This document shows, piece after piece, positions 35,329-43,572 of a stretch of 64,000 bases of DNA (positions within the stretch are counted from its first letter, which is position 1; each line of letters opens with the position of its first letter). The stretch is from Kitasatospora sp. SolWspMP-SS2h. Its GTDB lineage: Bacteria; Actinomycetota; Actinomycetes; Streptomycetales; Streptomycetaceae. The notes below the pieces were generated by a model, which ran no database searches, was not told where the DNA came from, and saw nothing but the letters and a program-made list of their open reading frames with translations. The stretch lies in NCBI RefSeq assembly GCF_003259315.1, contig NZ_QLLT01000010.1, forward strand, positions 186,001 to 250,000, read 5' to 3'. Made by a program: the position numbers and the translations under genes.

Positions 35329-35859
35329 ATGGGACATGAGGCCTTCCAGCGGGCCGCACTGGTGTTCACCCTGTTCGACACCAACGGGAACGGGGTGCTC
35401 GACGTCGAGGACTTCGACCTGATGACGGAGCGGCTGCTGACCGTGGCCGACGACTCGCCGATCGCCGACCGGCAGGCGCTCGCCGACAGCCTCAGCCGCT
35501 ACTGGCAGGTGCTGGCGGAGACGCTGGACACCAACCGGGACGGACTGATCAGCCCGGAGGAGTTCCGGGGCTTCGTGCTCAACACCGAGCTGTTCGGCGC
35601 CACCGCCGCAGCCTTCGCCGACGCGCTGGCCGTCCTCGGCGACCCGGACGGGGACGGCCTGATCGAACGGCCCCGGTTCCTCTCCCTGATGACCGCGATC
35701 GGCTTCGAGAAGCCCAACATCGAGTCGCTGTTCGACGCCTTCGGGCCGGACGCCGAGGACCGGATCACCGTCGGCGTGTGGGCCGAGGGCATCCGCGACT
35801 ACTACTCGCCCGAGAAGATCGGCATCCCGGGCGACCAGCTGGTCCCGGAGACCTTCTGA
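35329..35859 (+). CDS. EF-hand calcium-binding protein
   Basis: 176 residues from ATG 35329. Three canonical EF-hand loops are readable: DTNGNGVLDVED (residue ~17), DTNRDGLISPEE (~65) and DPDGDGLIERPR (~105). A fourth, FGPDAEDRITV (~141), lacks key Ca ligands. This is the size and layout of the four-hand calerythrin/CabC-like proteins of streptomycetes, which buffer cytosolic Ca2+ and affect aerial growth and sporulation. No signal peptide, so cytosolic. It is transcribed divergently from gap, and a 15-bp tandem repeat array follows its stop. Confidence 0.9.
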   Translation: MGHEAFQRAALVFTLFDTNGNGVLDVEDFDLMTERLLTVADDSPIADRQALADSLSRYWQVLAETLDTNRDGLISPEEFRGFVLNTELFGATAAAFADALAVLGDPDGDGLIERPRFLSLMTAIGFEKPNIESLFDAFGPDAEDRITVGVWAEGIRDYYSPEKIGIPGDQLVPETF

Positions 35860-35877
35860 CCCGACCCGCCGCCCCGG

Positions 35878-35942
35878 CACCGGAACGTCCCCTCCGACAC
35901 CGGAACCGTCCGCACCGGAACCCTCCGCACCGACGCCGGCCC
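35878..35942. repeat. ~15-bp tandem repeats just downstream of the EF-hand gene
   Basis: CACCGGAACGTCCCCTCCGA (20 bp), CACCGGAACCGTCCG, CACCGGAACCCTCCG and CACCGACGCCGGCCC follow each other 19 bp after the stop. No gene is seen in the gap up to 36070. Confidence 0.7.
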
Positions 35943-36070
35943 CGCCGGCGCCGGCGCCAGTCGTGCCGCCGTCCGGCCGGGTACTCGGCACCCCCGAGTG
36001 CCCGGCCGGACGGCGGCCGGAACCACCCGGCCGCCGACGCCTCCCGCACCACCTCCCAAGGAGCCCCGCA

Positions 36071-37204
36071 GTGACCGCACCCCTCATCGCCCTCGCCGTC
36101 GGCCGCGGCACCGGCCCGGACCTCGCCCCCGTCTTCGAGCGGGTGCTCGACCGGATCACCCGGCTGCACGGCCGACCGGTCCGGGTGGAGCGGTCACCGC
36201 GCACCTACCACTCGTACGTGTCCCTGCGCGCCGAAGCCGCCGGCACCGCGGAGATCGCCGCGCTCACCGAGCAGGACGCCGCGCACTACGAGCGGTTCTG
36301 CCGCGACCAGGCCGCCGCCGGGGCCCGGGCGGTCTTCCGCACCGCGATCAACGCCCAGTCGCTGTACCTGGTCCGGCAGCGGCTGGCCGCCGTCAAGGTC
36401 GAACCGCTCACCGCCGGGACGGCCCGGCTGCTGCTGGTCCGCGACCAGGCCCAGGGCTTCTACACCGGCGAGAACCTGCACACCCCCGGCAGGGTGGTGC
36501 GCACCATGGAGTTCAGCCGCGACGTCACCGAGCAGGTGGTGCGCTACGCGGTGCGCCGCGCCCGCGAACTCTGGGCCGAGGGCCCCGCCCGGGTACAGCT
36601 CGCCTACAAGTACCACCTGCTGGACGGCGCGCTGGACGACTGGGCGGAGGGCCTGTCCGCCGAACTCGGCCTGGACGTCGCCCTGTTCCAGCCCGACACG
36701 GTGAACCGCAACCTGATCGCGCACGGCCCCGAGGACCGCACCCTGCTGGTCGCCGGCAACGAGTGGGCCGACATCATGCACGTCGTCCTGCTCGACCGCT
36801 ACGGCTCCGAACGGCAGGAGAACCGCTGCACCGAGAACGTCCACCTGCACCCGGAGCTCGCCGGCCTCACCGAGTACCAGACCGTGCACGGCTCCGCCGA
36901 CGACCTCGCGGGCCGCGACCTGGTCAACCCCGTCGCCACCATCCGGGCCGCCGCCCGGATCGCCGAACGGCACGCCGCCTGCCCGGGCGCGGAGGCCGCC
37001 GTCGAAGCCGCGATCACCGCCGCCCAGGCCGCCGGAGCCCGCACCCCCGACCTCGGCGGGACGGCCGGGACCACCGCGGTCGTGGACGCGGTCCTTTCCG
37101 CCTTTGCAGGAACGTTCGTGCCGAGCCCGGCCGGAGCCGCCGACGGCGTTACGGCCGACACCTCCACGGCCGACACCGCTGCCGCGCCGGCGGGCTCCCG
37201 ATGA
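36071..37204 (+). CDS. Isocitrate/isopropylmalate dehydrogenase-family protein
   Basis: 377 residues from GTG 36071, with AAGGAG seven bases upstream; the frame extends upstream without a signal. The order of motifs is that of decarboxylating beta-hydroxyacid dehydrogenases: PLIALAVGRGTGPDLAPVFERVL (in place of the usual GDGIGPE), SLYLVRQRLAAVKVEPL, ENLHTPGRVVRTMEFSRDVTEQVVRYA, the Lys of YKYHLLDGALDDWAEGL and DTVNRNLIAHGPEDRTLLVAGNEWADIMHVV. The substrate-loop and NAD-loop residues differ from IDH and IPMDH, so the natural substrate is probably a related 2-hydroxyacid. First gene of an operon: its TGA overlaps the next ATG. Confidence 0.8.
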   Translation: MTAPLIALAVGRGTGPDLAPVFERVLDRITRLHGRPVRVERSPRTYHSYVSLRAEAAGTAEIAALTEQDAAHYERFCRDQAAAGARAVFRTAINAQSLYLVRQRLAAVKVEPLTAGTARLLLVRDQAQGFYTGENLHTPGRVVRTMEFSRDVTEQVVRYAVRRARELWAEGPARVQLAYKYHLLDGALDDWAEGLSAELGLDVALFQPDTVNRNLIAHGPEDRTLLVAGNEWADIMHVVLLDRYGSERQENRCTENVHLHPELAGLTEYQTVHGSADDLAGRDLVNPVATIRAAARIAERHAACPGAEAAVEAAITAAQAAGARTPDLGGTAGTTAVVDAVLSAFAGTFVPSPAGAADGVTADTSTADTAAAPAGSR

Positions 37205-38010
37205 GCGCGGAGAGCCCGGCGGGCACTGAGGGCGTGGCCGCCGCGGTGCCCGGGGCCCGGGACGACCGGAGCGACCGGAGCGACCGGAGCCCGGACGCCT
37301 CCGCCGGGACGGCGCTGGTGGTGGTCGACCTCCAGAACGACTTCTGCGCGGGCGAGGTCGCCGCCGCCCGCTTCCCCGGCGATCCCGCGCTGCTGGCCCG
37401 GGCCGTCGAGGGCAGCGTCCGCGCGGTGCGGCTGGCCCGGGAGGCGGGCGTCGAGGTGCTGTTCGTCCGCTTCCTCGGCGACCCCGCTTACCAGGGCTCG
37501 GCCTGGCAGCGCCGGGACGCCCGGCTCGGCAAGCGGCCCAAGTGCCTGGAGGGCAGCTGGGGCGCCGAGTTCCACGGCGTGCGGCCCCGTCCCGAGGAGG
37601 CGGTGTTCACCAAGCGCGCCTGCTTCGACACCTTCCAGGACCCGGACTTCGAACCCCACCTGCGCCGCCGCGGCCTGCGCCACCTCGTCCTGGCGGGCCT
37701 GTTCACCGACGTCTGCGTGGACTCCACCGCCCGCACCGCCTTCCAGCGCGGCTTCCACCTCACCGTGCTGCGCGACTGCACCACCGCCCTGCACCTGGCG
37801 GACGCCGACATCCTGCGCTTCATGAGCCGGGTCTACGGCGCGCGGATCACCGAACTGGACCGCCGGCCCTTCACCGAACTCGCGGAGTTCCCCGCCTTCC
37901 CCGACCCCGCCGGGCCCGCCGAGTCCACCGACCCCGCCGACCCCGCCCGTCCCGCCGGTGCCACCGGCGCGGAGTCGGAGCGGACCGGGGCCGCGGCGAC
38001 CCGGCGGTGA
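37201..38010 (+). CDS. Isochorismatase-like cysteine hydrolase
   Basis: 269 residues from ATG 37201, ATGA-coupled to the dehydrogenase. The family's Asp is in VVVDLQNDFC (residue ~42), the Lys in EAVFTKRACFDTF (~138), and the nucleophile Cys in LAGLFTDVCVDSTARTAFQRGF (~176). All three of the D-K-C triad are in place. Isochorismatase-like hydrolases cleave vinyl ethers, N-carbamoyl compounds or amides. The first ~30 and last ~35 residues are Pro/Ala/Asp-rich and outside the domain. Middle gene of an IDH-like/hydrolase/methyltransferase operon, a combination I do not know from a described pathway. Confidence 0.87.
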   Translation: MSAESPAGTEGVAAAVPGARDDRSDRSDRSPDASAGTALVVVDLQNDFCAGEVAAARFPGDPALLARAVEGSVRAVRLAREAGVEVLFVRFLGDPAYQGSAWQRRDARLGKRPKCLEGSWGAEFHGVRPRPEEAVFTKRACFDTFQDPDFEPHLRRRGLRHLVLAGLFTDVCVDSTARTAFQRGFHLTVLRDCTTALHLADADILRFMSRVYGARITELDRRPFTELAEFPAFPDPAGPAESTDPADPARPAGATGAESERTGAAATRR

Positions 38011-38076
38011 CCACCCCCGCCCGGCCGCACCCCGCACCACCCGCACACCCTCACCCCTACCCTCTGCGAGAGAGCC

Positions 38077-38133
38077 ATGCCCGGAACCCACGGGACCCAC
38101 GAGACCCACCGCACCACGGCGGCCCGGCAGTGA
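38077..38133 (+). CDS. Possible 18-residue His/Thr-rich leader peptide
   Basis: ATG 38077 is preceded by GAGAGAG and encodes MPGTHGTHETHRTTAARQ. Its TGA overlaps the GTG of the methyltransferase (GTGA). The repeated T-H pairs are odd for a random short frame. It may serve translational coupling or regulate the downstream gene; it could also be a chance frame. Confidence 0.35.
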   Translation: MPGTHGTHETHRTTAARQ

Positions 38134-39083
38134 CCGCACGCGGCGCCACCAGCCCCGGTACCACCGGCCCCGCCCAGCCCGGTTCCGCCCGTCCCGACCC
38201 CGGGGTCGAAGCCGGGGTCGGCCGGACCGCCCTGCTGGTCGCCAACGCCCGCGCGCTGGAGGCGCGCCGGAGCGAGGCGCTGGCCGTCGACCCGTTCGCC
38301 GCCCACTTCGTCCGCGCCTCGCCCGGCTGCGCCGACTGGCCGGACGACCCGGCCCGGGTGGTCCCGGGCGACCCCGTCTGGGAACGGCTGGCCACCTACT
38401 TCGCCCTGCGCACCCGGGTGTTGGACGACCACCTGCTCGCCGCGACCGCCGCCGGCGCCCGGCAGGTCGTCCTGCTCGGCGCCGGGCTGGACAGCCGGGC
38501 CCACCGGCTGCCCTGGCCGGCCGGCACCACCGTGTGGGAGCTGGACCGCCCCGAGGTGCTCCGCTTCAAGCAGCGCGTCCTGGACCGCCTGGACGCGGCC
38601 CCCACCGCCCACCGCCGCACCGTCCCGGTCGACCTGCGCGACGACTGGACGGGCGCCCTGACCGCCGCCGGACTCGACCCGTCCCGGCCGGTCGCCTGGC
38701 TGGCCGAGGGCCTGTTCCTGTACCTCCCCGCCGCGAGCGAACTCGCCGTCGCCACCGCCCTGGACGGCCTCAGCGCCCCCGGCAGCACCCTCGCCTACGA
38801 GATCAAGACCGGCCTGGAGTCCCCCGCCGTCCGGGCCGCCCCCGTCTACGCGGACGCCCGCGAACGGCTCGGCGTCGACCTGCTGGCCCTGTTCGCCCCC
38901 GGCCCCCGCCCGAACACCGCCGCCACCCTGACCGCCCGCGGCTGGACCACCACCGTCCGCACCCCCTTCGACCACGCCCCCGCCTCCCGCCTGCGCCCCG
39001 AACCCCACGACGCCCTCGCCGCCAACCGCTGGGTGACCTGCGTCAAGCACACCGGCACCAGGACGGTGGTCCGGCTCCCCTAG
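38130..39083 (+). CDS. SAM-dependent methyltransferase (TIGR00027/leucine carboxyl methyltransferase-like)
   Basis: 317 residues from GTG 38130. The N-terminal TALLVANARALEARRSEALAVDPFAAHFV is the family's hallmark. The SAM pocket follows as VVLLGAGLDSRAHRLPW, with the acidic ribose ligand in VWELDRPEVLRFKQ. Later come AWLAEGLFLYLPAASE and LAYEIKTGLESP. These enzymes methylate small-molecule or protein carboxylates in the cytosol; many sit in actinomycete secondary-metabolism loci. It ends the operon that begins with the IDH-like gene. The weak ribosome-binding site and the GTGA overlap with an 18-codon frame suggest coupled translation. Confidence 0.88.
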   Translation: MTARGATSPGTTGPAQPGSARPDPGVEAGVGRTALLVANARALEARRSEALAVDPFAAHFVRASPGCADWPDDPARVVPGDPVWERLATYFALRTRVLDDHLLAATAAGARQVVLLGAGLDSRAHRLPWPAGTTVWELDRPEVLRFKQRVLDRLDAAPTAHRRTVPVDLRDDWTGALTAAGLDPSRPVAWLAEGLFLYLPAASELAVATALDGLSAPGSTLAYEIKTGLESPAVRAAPVYADARERLGVDLLALFAPGPRPNTAATLTARGWTTTVRTPFDHAPASRLRPEPHDALAANRWVTCVKHTGTRTVVRLP

Positions 39084-39166
39084 CGTTCTCCCGGCCCCGG
39101 TCCCCGTCGGCCCCCGGTGTGACGCGGCTCACGGGAACCCGGGCGGACGGACGGACAGGGAGGGGT

Positions 39167-39811
39167 GTGGAACTGTCGCAACGGGCCCGGGTGCGGGCGG
39201 GGGAGCAGACGGCGCTGGGGGAGCTCTTCGACGAGCACGCCCAGGCCCTGTACGGGTACGCGCTGCGGGCGCTGGGCGACTGGGCGGCGGCGGAGGACGT
39301 GGTGTCGCTGACCTTCCTGGAGGCGTGGCGGCTGCGCGGGAAGCTCCGGGAGGACGGGGAGTCGGTCCGGCCGTGGCTGTTCGGCATCGCCACCAACGTG
39401 CTGCGGAACACGGCGCGGGCCGGGCGGCGGCACCGGGCGGCGATGGCCCGGCTGCCGGAGCGCGAACCGGTGCCGGACTTCGCCGAGGAGCTGGTGACCC
39501 GGCTCGACGACCACGCCCGGCTCGCGGCGGTGCAGCGGGCGCTGGCCGGGCTGCGGCGCGGCGAACGGGAGGTCTTCCGGCTGTGCGTGTGGGTCGGACT
39601 GGACTACGCGGCCGCCGCCGAGGCGCTCGGGGTGCCGGTCGGCACCGTGCGGTCCCGGCTGTCCCGGGCCCGGGCGCGGCTGCGTTCGCTGACCGAGAGC
39701 GAGCTCACCGGACGGGAGTCGGCGGAGGACCGGGAACCCGGGCCGGGCAGCGGACAGGTACGGGACGGCGGCTACGGAGCCGCCCGGTCGATCCAGGGGA
39801 ATACGCGATGA
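39167..39811 (+). CDS. RNA polymerase sigma-70 family (ECF) factor
   Basis: 214 residues from GTG 39167 with GGGAGGGG just upstream. Region 2: LFDEHAQALYGYALRALGDWAAAEDVVSLTFLEAWR and VRPWLFGIATNVLRN. Region 4: GEREVFRLCVWVGLDYAAAAEALGVPVGTVRSRLSRARARL. The last ~40 residues are a polar tail. The stop overlaps the ATG of the next gene, a CU044_5270-like membrane protein, the usual arrangement of this sigma subgroup in actinomycetes, where the partner is thought to be involved in control. The signal sensed is unknown. Confidence 0.93.
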   Translation: MELSQRARVRAGEQTALGELFDEHAQALYGYALRALGDWAAAEDVVSLTFLEAWRLRGKLREDGESVRPWLFGIATNVLRNTARAGRRHRAAMARLPEREPVPDFAEELVTRLDDHARLAAVQRALAGLRRGEREVFRLCVWVGLDYAAAAEALGVPVGTVRSRLSRARARLRSLTESELTGRESAEDREPGPGSGQVRDGGYGAARSIQGNTR

Positions 39812-40845
39812 ACCACGAACCCGGAACGCTCCCCGCCGACCGCGCGCGGCTGCTGAAGGAGCACCTGATGAACGAGATCGCCAGGGACCACACCACCACC
39901 GCGGCGCGACGGCCGCGCAGACGGCGGGGCTGGCTGGTCGCACCCCCGCTGGTGGTCGGCCTGGCCGCGGCCGTGGCCCTGCTCGCCACCGGCCACCCGA
40001 CGGGCGACCCGGCCCCGGCCGGTGCCGCACCGTCAGCCACCACCGGCACCCCGACCCCGACCTCCACCTCAACCTCCGCCTCCGCCTCGCCCACCGCCTC
40101 GACCTGCCCGGACGGCGCCGCCCCCACCGACCGGGCCTCCGCACCGCCCTCCGCGCCCGCCGGGGTGACGGACGCCCGGCAGGCGTTCACCGCCGCCGCG
40201 CAGGCCGCCGCGTCGAAGCCGGTGCCGCAGGTGGACGACAGTCAGTTCGTCTACAACGAGACGCTCCAGCGCTTCTCCGGCGCGGACGCCTGCGTGCGCC
40301 GGGAGTGGCTCGCACTGGACGGCCGCACCGAGGGCCTGATCATCGATCCGGGCCACGACCAAATGTCCTACAGCCCCAACTCCGGCGGCCTGCCGACCAG
40401 CCTGTTCGTCCCGGACTACGCCTTCCTGGCCGCCCTGCCCACCGACCCGCAGGCACTCCTGGAGCAGATCCGCGCCCAGAACCCCAAGGGCGGCGGCGGC
40501 GACCCGGACGGCGCCGCGTTCCGGGTCATCTCCAACCTCGTCTCCACCCAACTGCTCACCCCCCGGGTCGCCGCCACCTTCTGCCGAGCCGCCGCCGCCG
40601 TCCCGGGCGCCACCTTCGACCTCGACGCCGTCGACCTGACCGGGCGGCACGGCATCGGCGTGATCCGCGCGGACGCGACCGACCGGATGGAGCTGATCTT
40701 CGACCCGAACAGCTGCGAGTACCTCGGCAGCCGCACCGTCCTCCTCGTCACCCTGGAAGGCGGCGACCCCGCCGGCACCACCTTCGACACCGCCGTACTG
40801 CGCCGCGCGGTCACCGACAAGGCGGGCGAGGTGCCCGCTCCCTGA
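39808..40845 (+). CDS. CU044_5270-family membrane protein, likely sigma-factor partner
   Basis: 345 residues; ATG 39808 overlaps the sigma-factor TGA (ATGA). Residues 1-40 are a cytosolic, Arg-rich helix (ADRARLLKEHLMNEIARD, RRPRRRRGW) followed by one membrane segment (LVAPPLVVGLAAAVALLATG, residues ~42-61). A Thr/Ser/Pro linker follows, and then a ~230-residue extracytoplasmic domain (KPVPQVDDSQFVYNET, LPTDPQALLEQIRAQNPK, GRHGIGVIRADATDRMELIFDPNSCEYLGSR). Four Cys residues are placed outside. This matches the CU044_5270 family, found beside ECF sigma genes and probably modulating them from the membrane. Confidence 0.85.
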   Translation: MNHEPGTLPADRARLLKEHLMNEIARDHTTTAARRPRRRRGWLVAPPLVVGLAAAVALLATGHPTGDPAPAGAAPSATTGTPTPTSTSTSASASPTASTCPDGAAPTDRASAPPSAPAGVTDARQAFTAAAQAAASKPVPQVDDSQFVYNETLQRFSGADACVRREWLALDGRTEGLIIDPGHDQMSYSPNSGGLPTSLFVPDYAFLAALPTDPQALLEQIRAQNPKGGGGDPDGAAFRVISNLVSTQLLTPRVAATFCRAAAAVPGATFDLDAVDLTGRHGIGVIRADATDRMELIFDPNSCEYLGSRTVLLVTLEGGDPAGTTFDTAVLRRAVTDKAGEVPAP

Positions 40846-41036
40846 CCACCCGCCAGCCCCCTGCCTCAGCCCTGCTGGCCGGCGCCCTGGCCGGCCTCCA
40901 CCGCGCGACCCTGCGCGAACTGCGCCGCCGCGTCCTGGCCGGCGACCCGCCCGCCGACGTCGCCGCCGACCTCGCCACGGCCGCCACCCGCGCCTTCGCC
41001 CCGCTCTGCCCCTGCCCCGCCGCCCCGACCCCCTGA
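40842..41036 (+). other. Coding-like stretch without a normal start, just downstream of the sigma partner gene
   Basis: The frame reads GALAGLHRATLRELRRRVLAGD and DVAADLATAATRAFAPLC with the extreme G/C third-position bias of real genes here, and ends at TGA 41034. It begins inside the last codons of the CU044_5270-like gene and has no ATG, GTG or TTG before the helical part. It may be a remnant, a frameshift product or a gene with a CTG start. Confidence 0.25.
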
Positions 41037-41063
41037 ACACCTCCCGCACCGCACTCGGCGGGC

Positions 41064-41087
41064 CCCGATCGGATCGGGCGTTCGCCC
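41064..41087. terminator. Overlapping palindromes after the sigma operon
   Basis: CCCGATC-g-GATCGGG (41064-41078) and GGGCG-tt-CGCCC (41076-41087) overlap. They lie between the sigma operon and the deacetylase gene, where termination is expected, though the loops are very short. Confidence 0.35.
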
Positions 41088-41214
41088 CCGCTCACCCGTC
41101 GGTGCGTCTCCGCGCCCTTTCCCCCGCCTCCGCCGGCCCGCCCCGGTTAGCGTGACGGCGGGTGCGCACGGCGGGTGCGCGCGGTGGCGCGGAGCGGGAG
41201 AGGTGGGTGGCGGG

Positions 41215-42006
41215 ATGGAACTGCCGGACGTCCTGGGGGTGTTCGCGCACCCGGACGACGAGTCGCTGTCGGCGGGCGGGCTGCTGGCCCGGCACGCGGC
41301 GGCGGGGGCGCGGACCGGGGTGGTGACCGCGACCTGGGCGGAGGGCACCCACCGGGTGCCGGAACTGGCCGGGGCGCTGGCCGAGTTGGGCGCGGGTGCG
41401 CCGCGGCTGCTGGGGTACGCGGACGCGAAGGTGCCGGAGTCGGCCCCGGGCGCGGACCGGCTGGTGGACGTGCCGGTGGAACCGGCGGTACGGCAACTGG
41501 TCGCGCAGCTGCGCGGGTTCCGGCCGGGCTGGGTGGTGACGCACGACGCGTACGGGGGGATGACCGGGCACCCGGACCACCGGCAGACCCACCGGCTGAC
41601 ACTGCTCGCCGTCCAGGCCGCCGCGCTGCCCGCCCTGTACCCGGAGCTCGGCGACCCCTGGCGGGTGCGGCGCCTGCTGCTCGCCACCCATCCGGACGGC
41701 GCGTCGCGCGAGTTGGCCCCGCTGCTGCTGCGCCCCGGCCGGACGGCGTACACCGTGCCGGACGCGGAGGTGACGGCGCTGGACGTCTCCCCCTGGCTGG
41801 ACCGCAAGCTCGCGGCGGTGTTCGCGCACCGCTCGGAGGTGGAGCGCGGCGCCCTGCCGGGACGGCTGGCCGCCGCGACCTCGGCGGATCGGACCCGGAT
41901 GGCGGGCACCGAGTGGTACCAGCACCACCCACTGCCGGGCACACCCCCGGCGCCCGGGGGCTTGACGCGGCAGTCCCGGGAGACGGGAGCGGGCAAAACC
42001 GACTGA
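41215..42006 (+). CDS. PIG-L/LmbE-family deacetylase
   Basis: 263 residues from ATG 41215 (MELPDVLGVFAHPDDE); the frame extends upstream to 41152 but only this start puts the metal motif in the usual place. AHPDDESLSAGGLLARHAAAG gives the first zinc ligands (His-Pro-Asp-Asp). GHPDHRQTHRLTL supplies the second His pair. Both are hallmarks of the MshB/Mca/PIG-L zinc hydrolases that remove acetyl groups from GlcNAc-type substrates or cleave mycothiol conjugates. Length is typical. Which substrate it uses is not visible. It stands alone, with a DUF4034-like gene 200 bp downstream. Confidence 0.9.
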   Translation: MELPDVLGVFAHPDDESLSAGGLLARHAAAGARTGVVTATWAEGTHRVPELAGALAELGAGAPRLLGYADAKVPESAPGADRLVDVPVEPAVRQLVAQLRGFRPGWVVTHDAYGGMTGHPDHRQTHRLTLLAVQAAALPALYPELGDPWRVRRLLLATHPDGASRELAPLLLRPGRTAYTVPDAEVTALDVSPWLDRKLAAVFAHRSEVERGALPGRLAAATSADRTRMAGTEWYQHHPLPGTPPAPGGLTRQSRETGAGKTD

Positions 42007-42205
42007 CGCGTCGCACGTGACACCGCGCGCGCCCTGACGACCGGTGCTCCCGCCCTGCTGGGCCACCGCGCCCTCGGCGGCTCCGTCCCGCCGGTCACCG
42101 CCGTCGTCGGCGCGGACGGGGGCCTCGACTGGTCGGTGGCGGGGTGAGCCCGCCGACGGGCAGCCGGGGCGGGGGGCCGGGCGGGGGTGGGCGATCATTC
42201 TCGGT

Positions 42206-43333
42206 ATGACCCCCGTCCTGGTGTTCGGCCTCGCCGCGATGATCATGCTGTGGACGCGGTGGCGGACCGGCGGACCCCGGCCGGGCCGGGCGGCGGAGCG
42301 GGCGGGGGCCGTCCCGGCGGGGTTCGATCCGGCCGCGTACGGGCTGGTGCCCTCGGCGGAGTTGGACCCGGGGCGGGCCGGGCCCCCGATGCGGCTGCTG
42401 CGCCGCAAGGAGCTGGGTGCGCTGGCGGACTCCTGCCTGGCGGGCGGCTGGCGGGCCGCCGAGGCGTACGTGGCGGCGGCGGGGGCGGACTGGGACGAGC
42501 GCTGGTCCCGGCTGGACTTCCTGACCCGGGTGGCAGCCGAGCGCGACGCCTGGCTGACCGCCTGGGAGGAGGCGGGGACGGCGCCGTGCGCCGCCGCGAC
42601 GGTCCGGGCCCGGCTGCTGGTGCAGCGGGCCTGGGAGGTGCGCGGCAGCGGCTTCCAGGCGCAGGTCGCGCCGGAGCGGCTGGCCGCGTTCCGGACGCAG
42701 CTGCCCGCCGCGTACGCACTCGCGCGGCGGGCGGCCGAGTCGGACGGGCGCGACCCGGGCCCGTGGGTGGTGATGATCACGGCGGCGCGCGGGTTGCGGC
42801 TGCCGCGGCGGGAGTTCCGGGCGCTGTGGGGGGAGGTGGTCGCGCGGGCCCCGCACCACGTCGGCGGGCACTGGCAGGCGATGCAGTACTGGTGCGCCAA
42901 GTGGCACGGCAGCGACGCGCTGATGCTGCGGTTCGCGGTGCGCGCGGTGCGCTCCGCCCCGGCCGGGTCGCCGCTGCCCGGGCTGTACCTCCAGGCGCTC
43001 ACCGAGCTGGAGTCGCGGCACGGCCCGCGCGGGCTGCCCGGCGGTCGCCGGCACCGGGAGCTGCTGCCCCGGGTGGCGGCGGCGCTGGACGGCACCCCCG
43101 CGTCGAACGACCAGGTGCCGCTGCTGCGGCACCTGCTGGCGCACTTCGCCCTGACGTCCCGGCAGCCCGCGCTGGCGCTGGAGCAGTTCCGGCGGATCGG
43201 CCCGTGGTGCGGCGCCCACCCGTGGTCGGCCGGGCCCGACCCGGTCCGGGCCTTCGACCGGGCCCGCGCGCTGGCCGCGTCCCTGGCCGCCGCGGACGGG
43301 ACGGGCGGCGACCGGACGGCCGCGCACGCCTGA
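42206..43333 (+). CDS. Membrane-anchored DUF4034-like protein of unknown function
   Basis: 375 residues from ATG 42206. One N-terminal membrane segment (VLVFGLAAMIMLW, residues ~4-17) is followed by a soluble helical body. The repeats of the form ELGALADSCLAGGWRAAEAYVAAAGADWDERW and WVVMITAARGLRLPRREFRALWGEVVARAPHHVGGHWQAMQYW resemble the DUF4034 pattern, with two helix-rich Trp/Asp/Arg segments. No catalytic motif is recognised. The transcript probably starts just upstream, since the preceding gene ends at 42006. The name is tentative. Confidence 0.7.
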   Translation: MTPVLVFGLAAMIMLWTRWRTGGPRPGRAAERAGAVPAGFDPAAYGLVPSAELDPGRAGPPMRLLRRKELGALADSCLAGGWRAAEAYVAAAGADWDERWSRLDFLTRVAAERDAWLTAWEEAGTAPCAAATVRARLLVQRAWEVRGSGFQAQVAPERLAAFRTQLPAAYALARRAAESDGRDPGPWVVMITAARGLRLPRREFRALWGEVVARAPHHVGGHWQAMQYWCAKWHGSDALMLRFAVRAVRSAPAGSPLPGLYLQALTELESRHGPRGLPGGRRHRELLPRVAAALDGTPASNDQVPLLRHLLAHFALTSRQPALALEQFRRIGPWCGAHPWSAGPDPVRAFDRARALAASLAAADGTGGDRTAAHA

Positions 43334-43572
43334 CCCGGCCCCGGGTCCCCTTCCCTCCCCCTTCCGCCGCCCCGCCCACCGCCGGGACGAGTCGCCCGTC
43401 GTCGGGACGAGTCGGACGGGCGTCCGGGGCGGCCGGTTCACCACGACGGGGGCACCGTGGCGGGGCCGTGGCGGTGGGACGGCACCCGTCCGGTGCGAGG
43501 GGTGACGAGTGCCGTGACCGCCCCCGGGTTCGGTCGTTATCCCCGAACGTGAGTGCCGACCCATGGGCCCCT
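43334..43572. other. 239-bp spacer before the SsgA-like pair
   Basis: Contains GTGACC and TATCCC boxes about 18 bp apart just ahead of a GTG at 43549. If used, the transcript of the small protein gene would be leaderless. No repeats or structures seen. Confidence 0.3.

Noticed and set aside
42017..42150. Possible gene remnant (GHRALGGSVPPVTAVVGADG) after the PIG-L gene
   Set aside because: About 30 residues with no start; vaguely like a glycoside hydrolase N-terminus (D-G-x-x-D-W) but too short to support.
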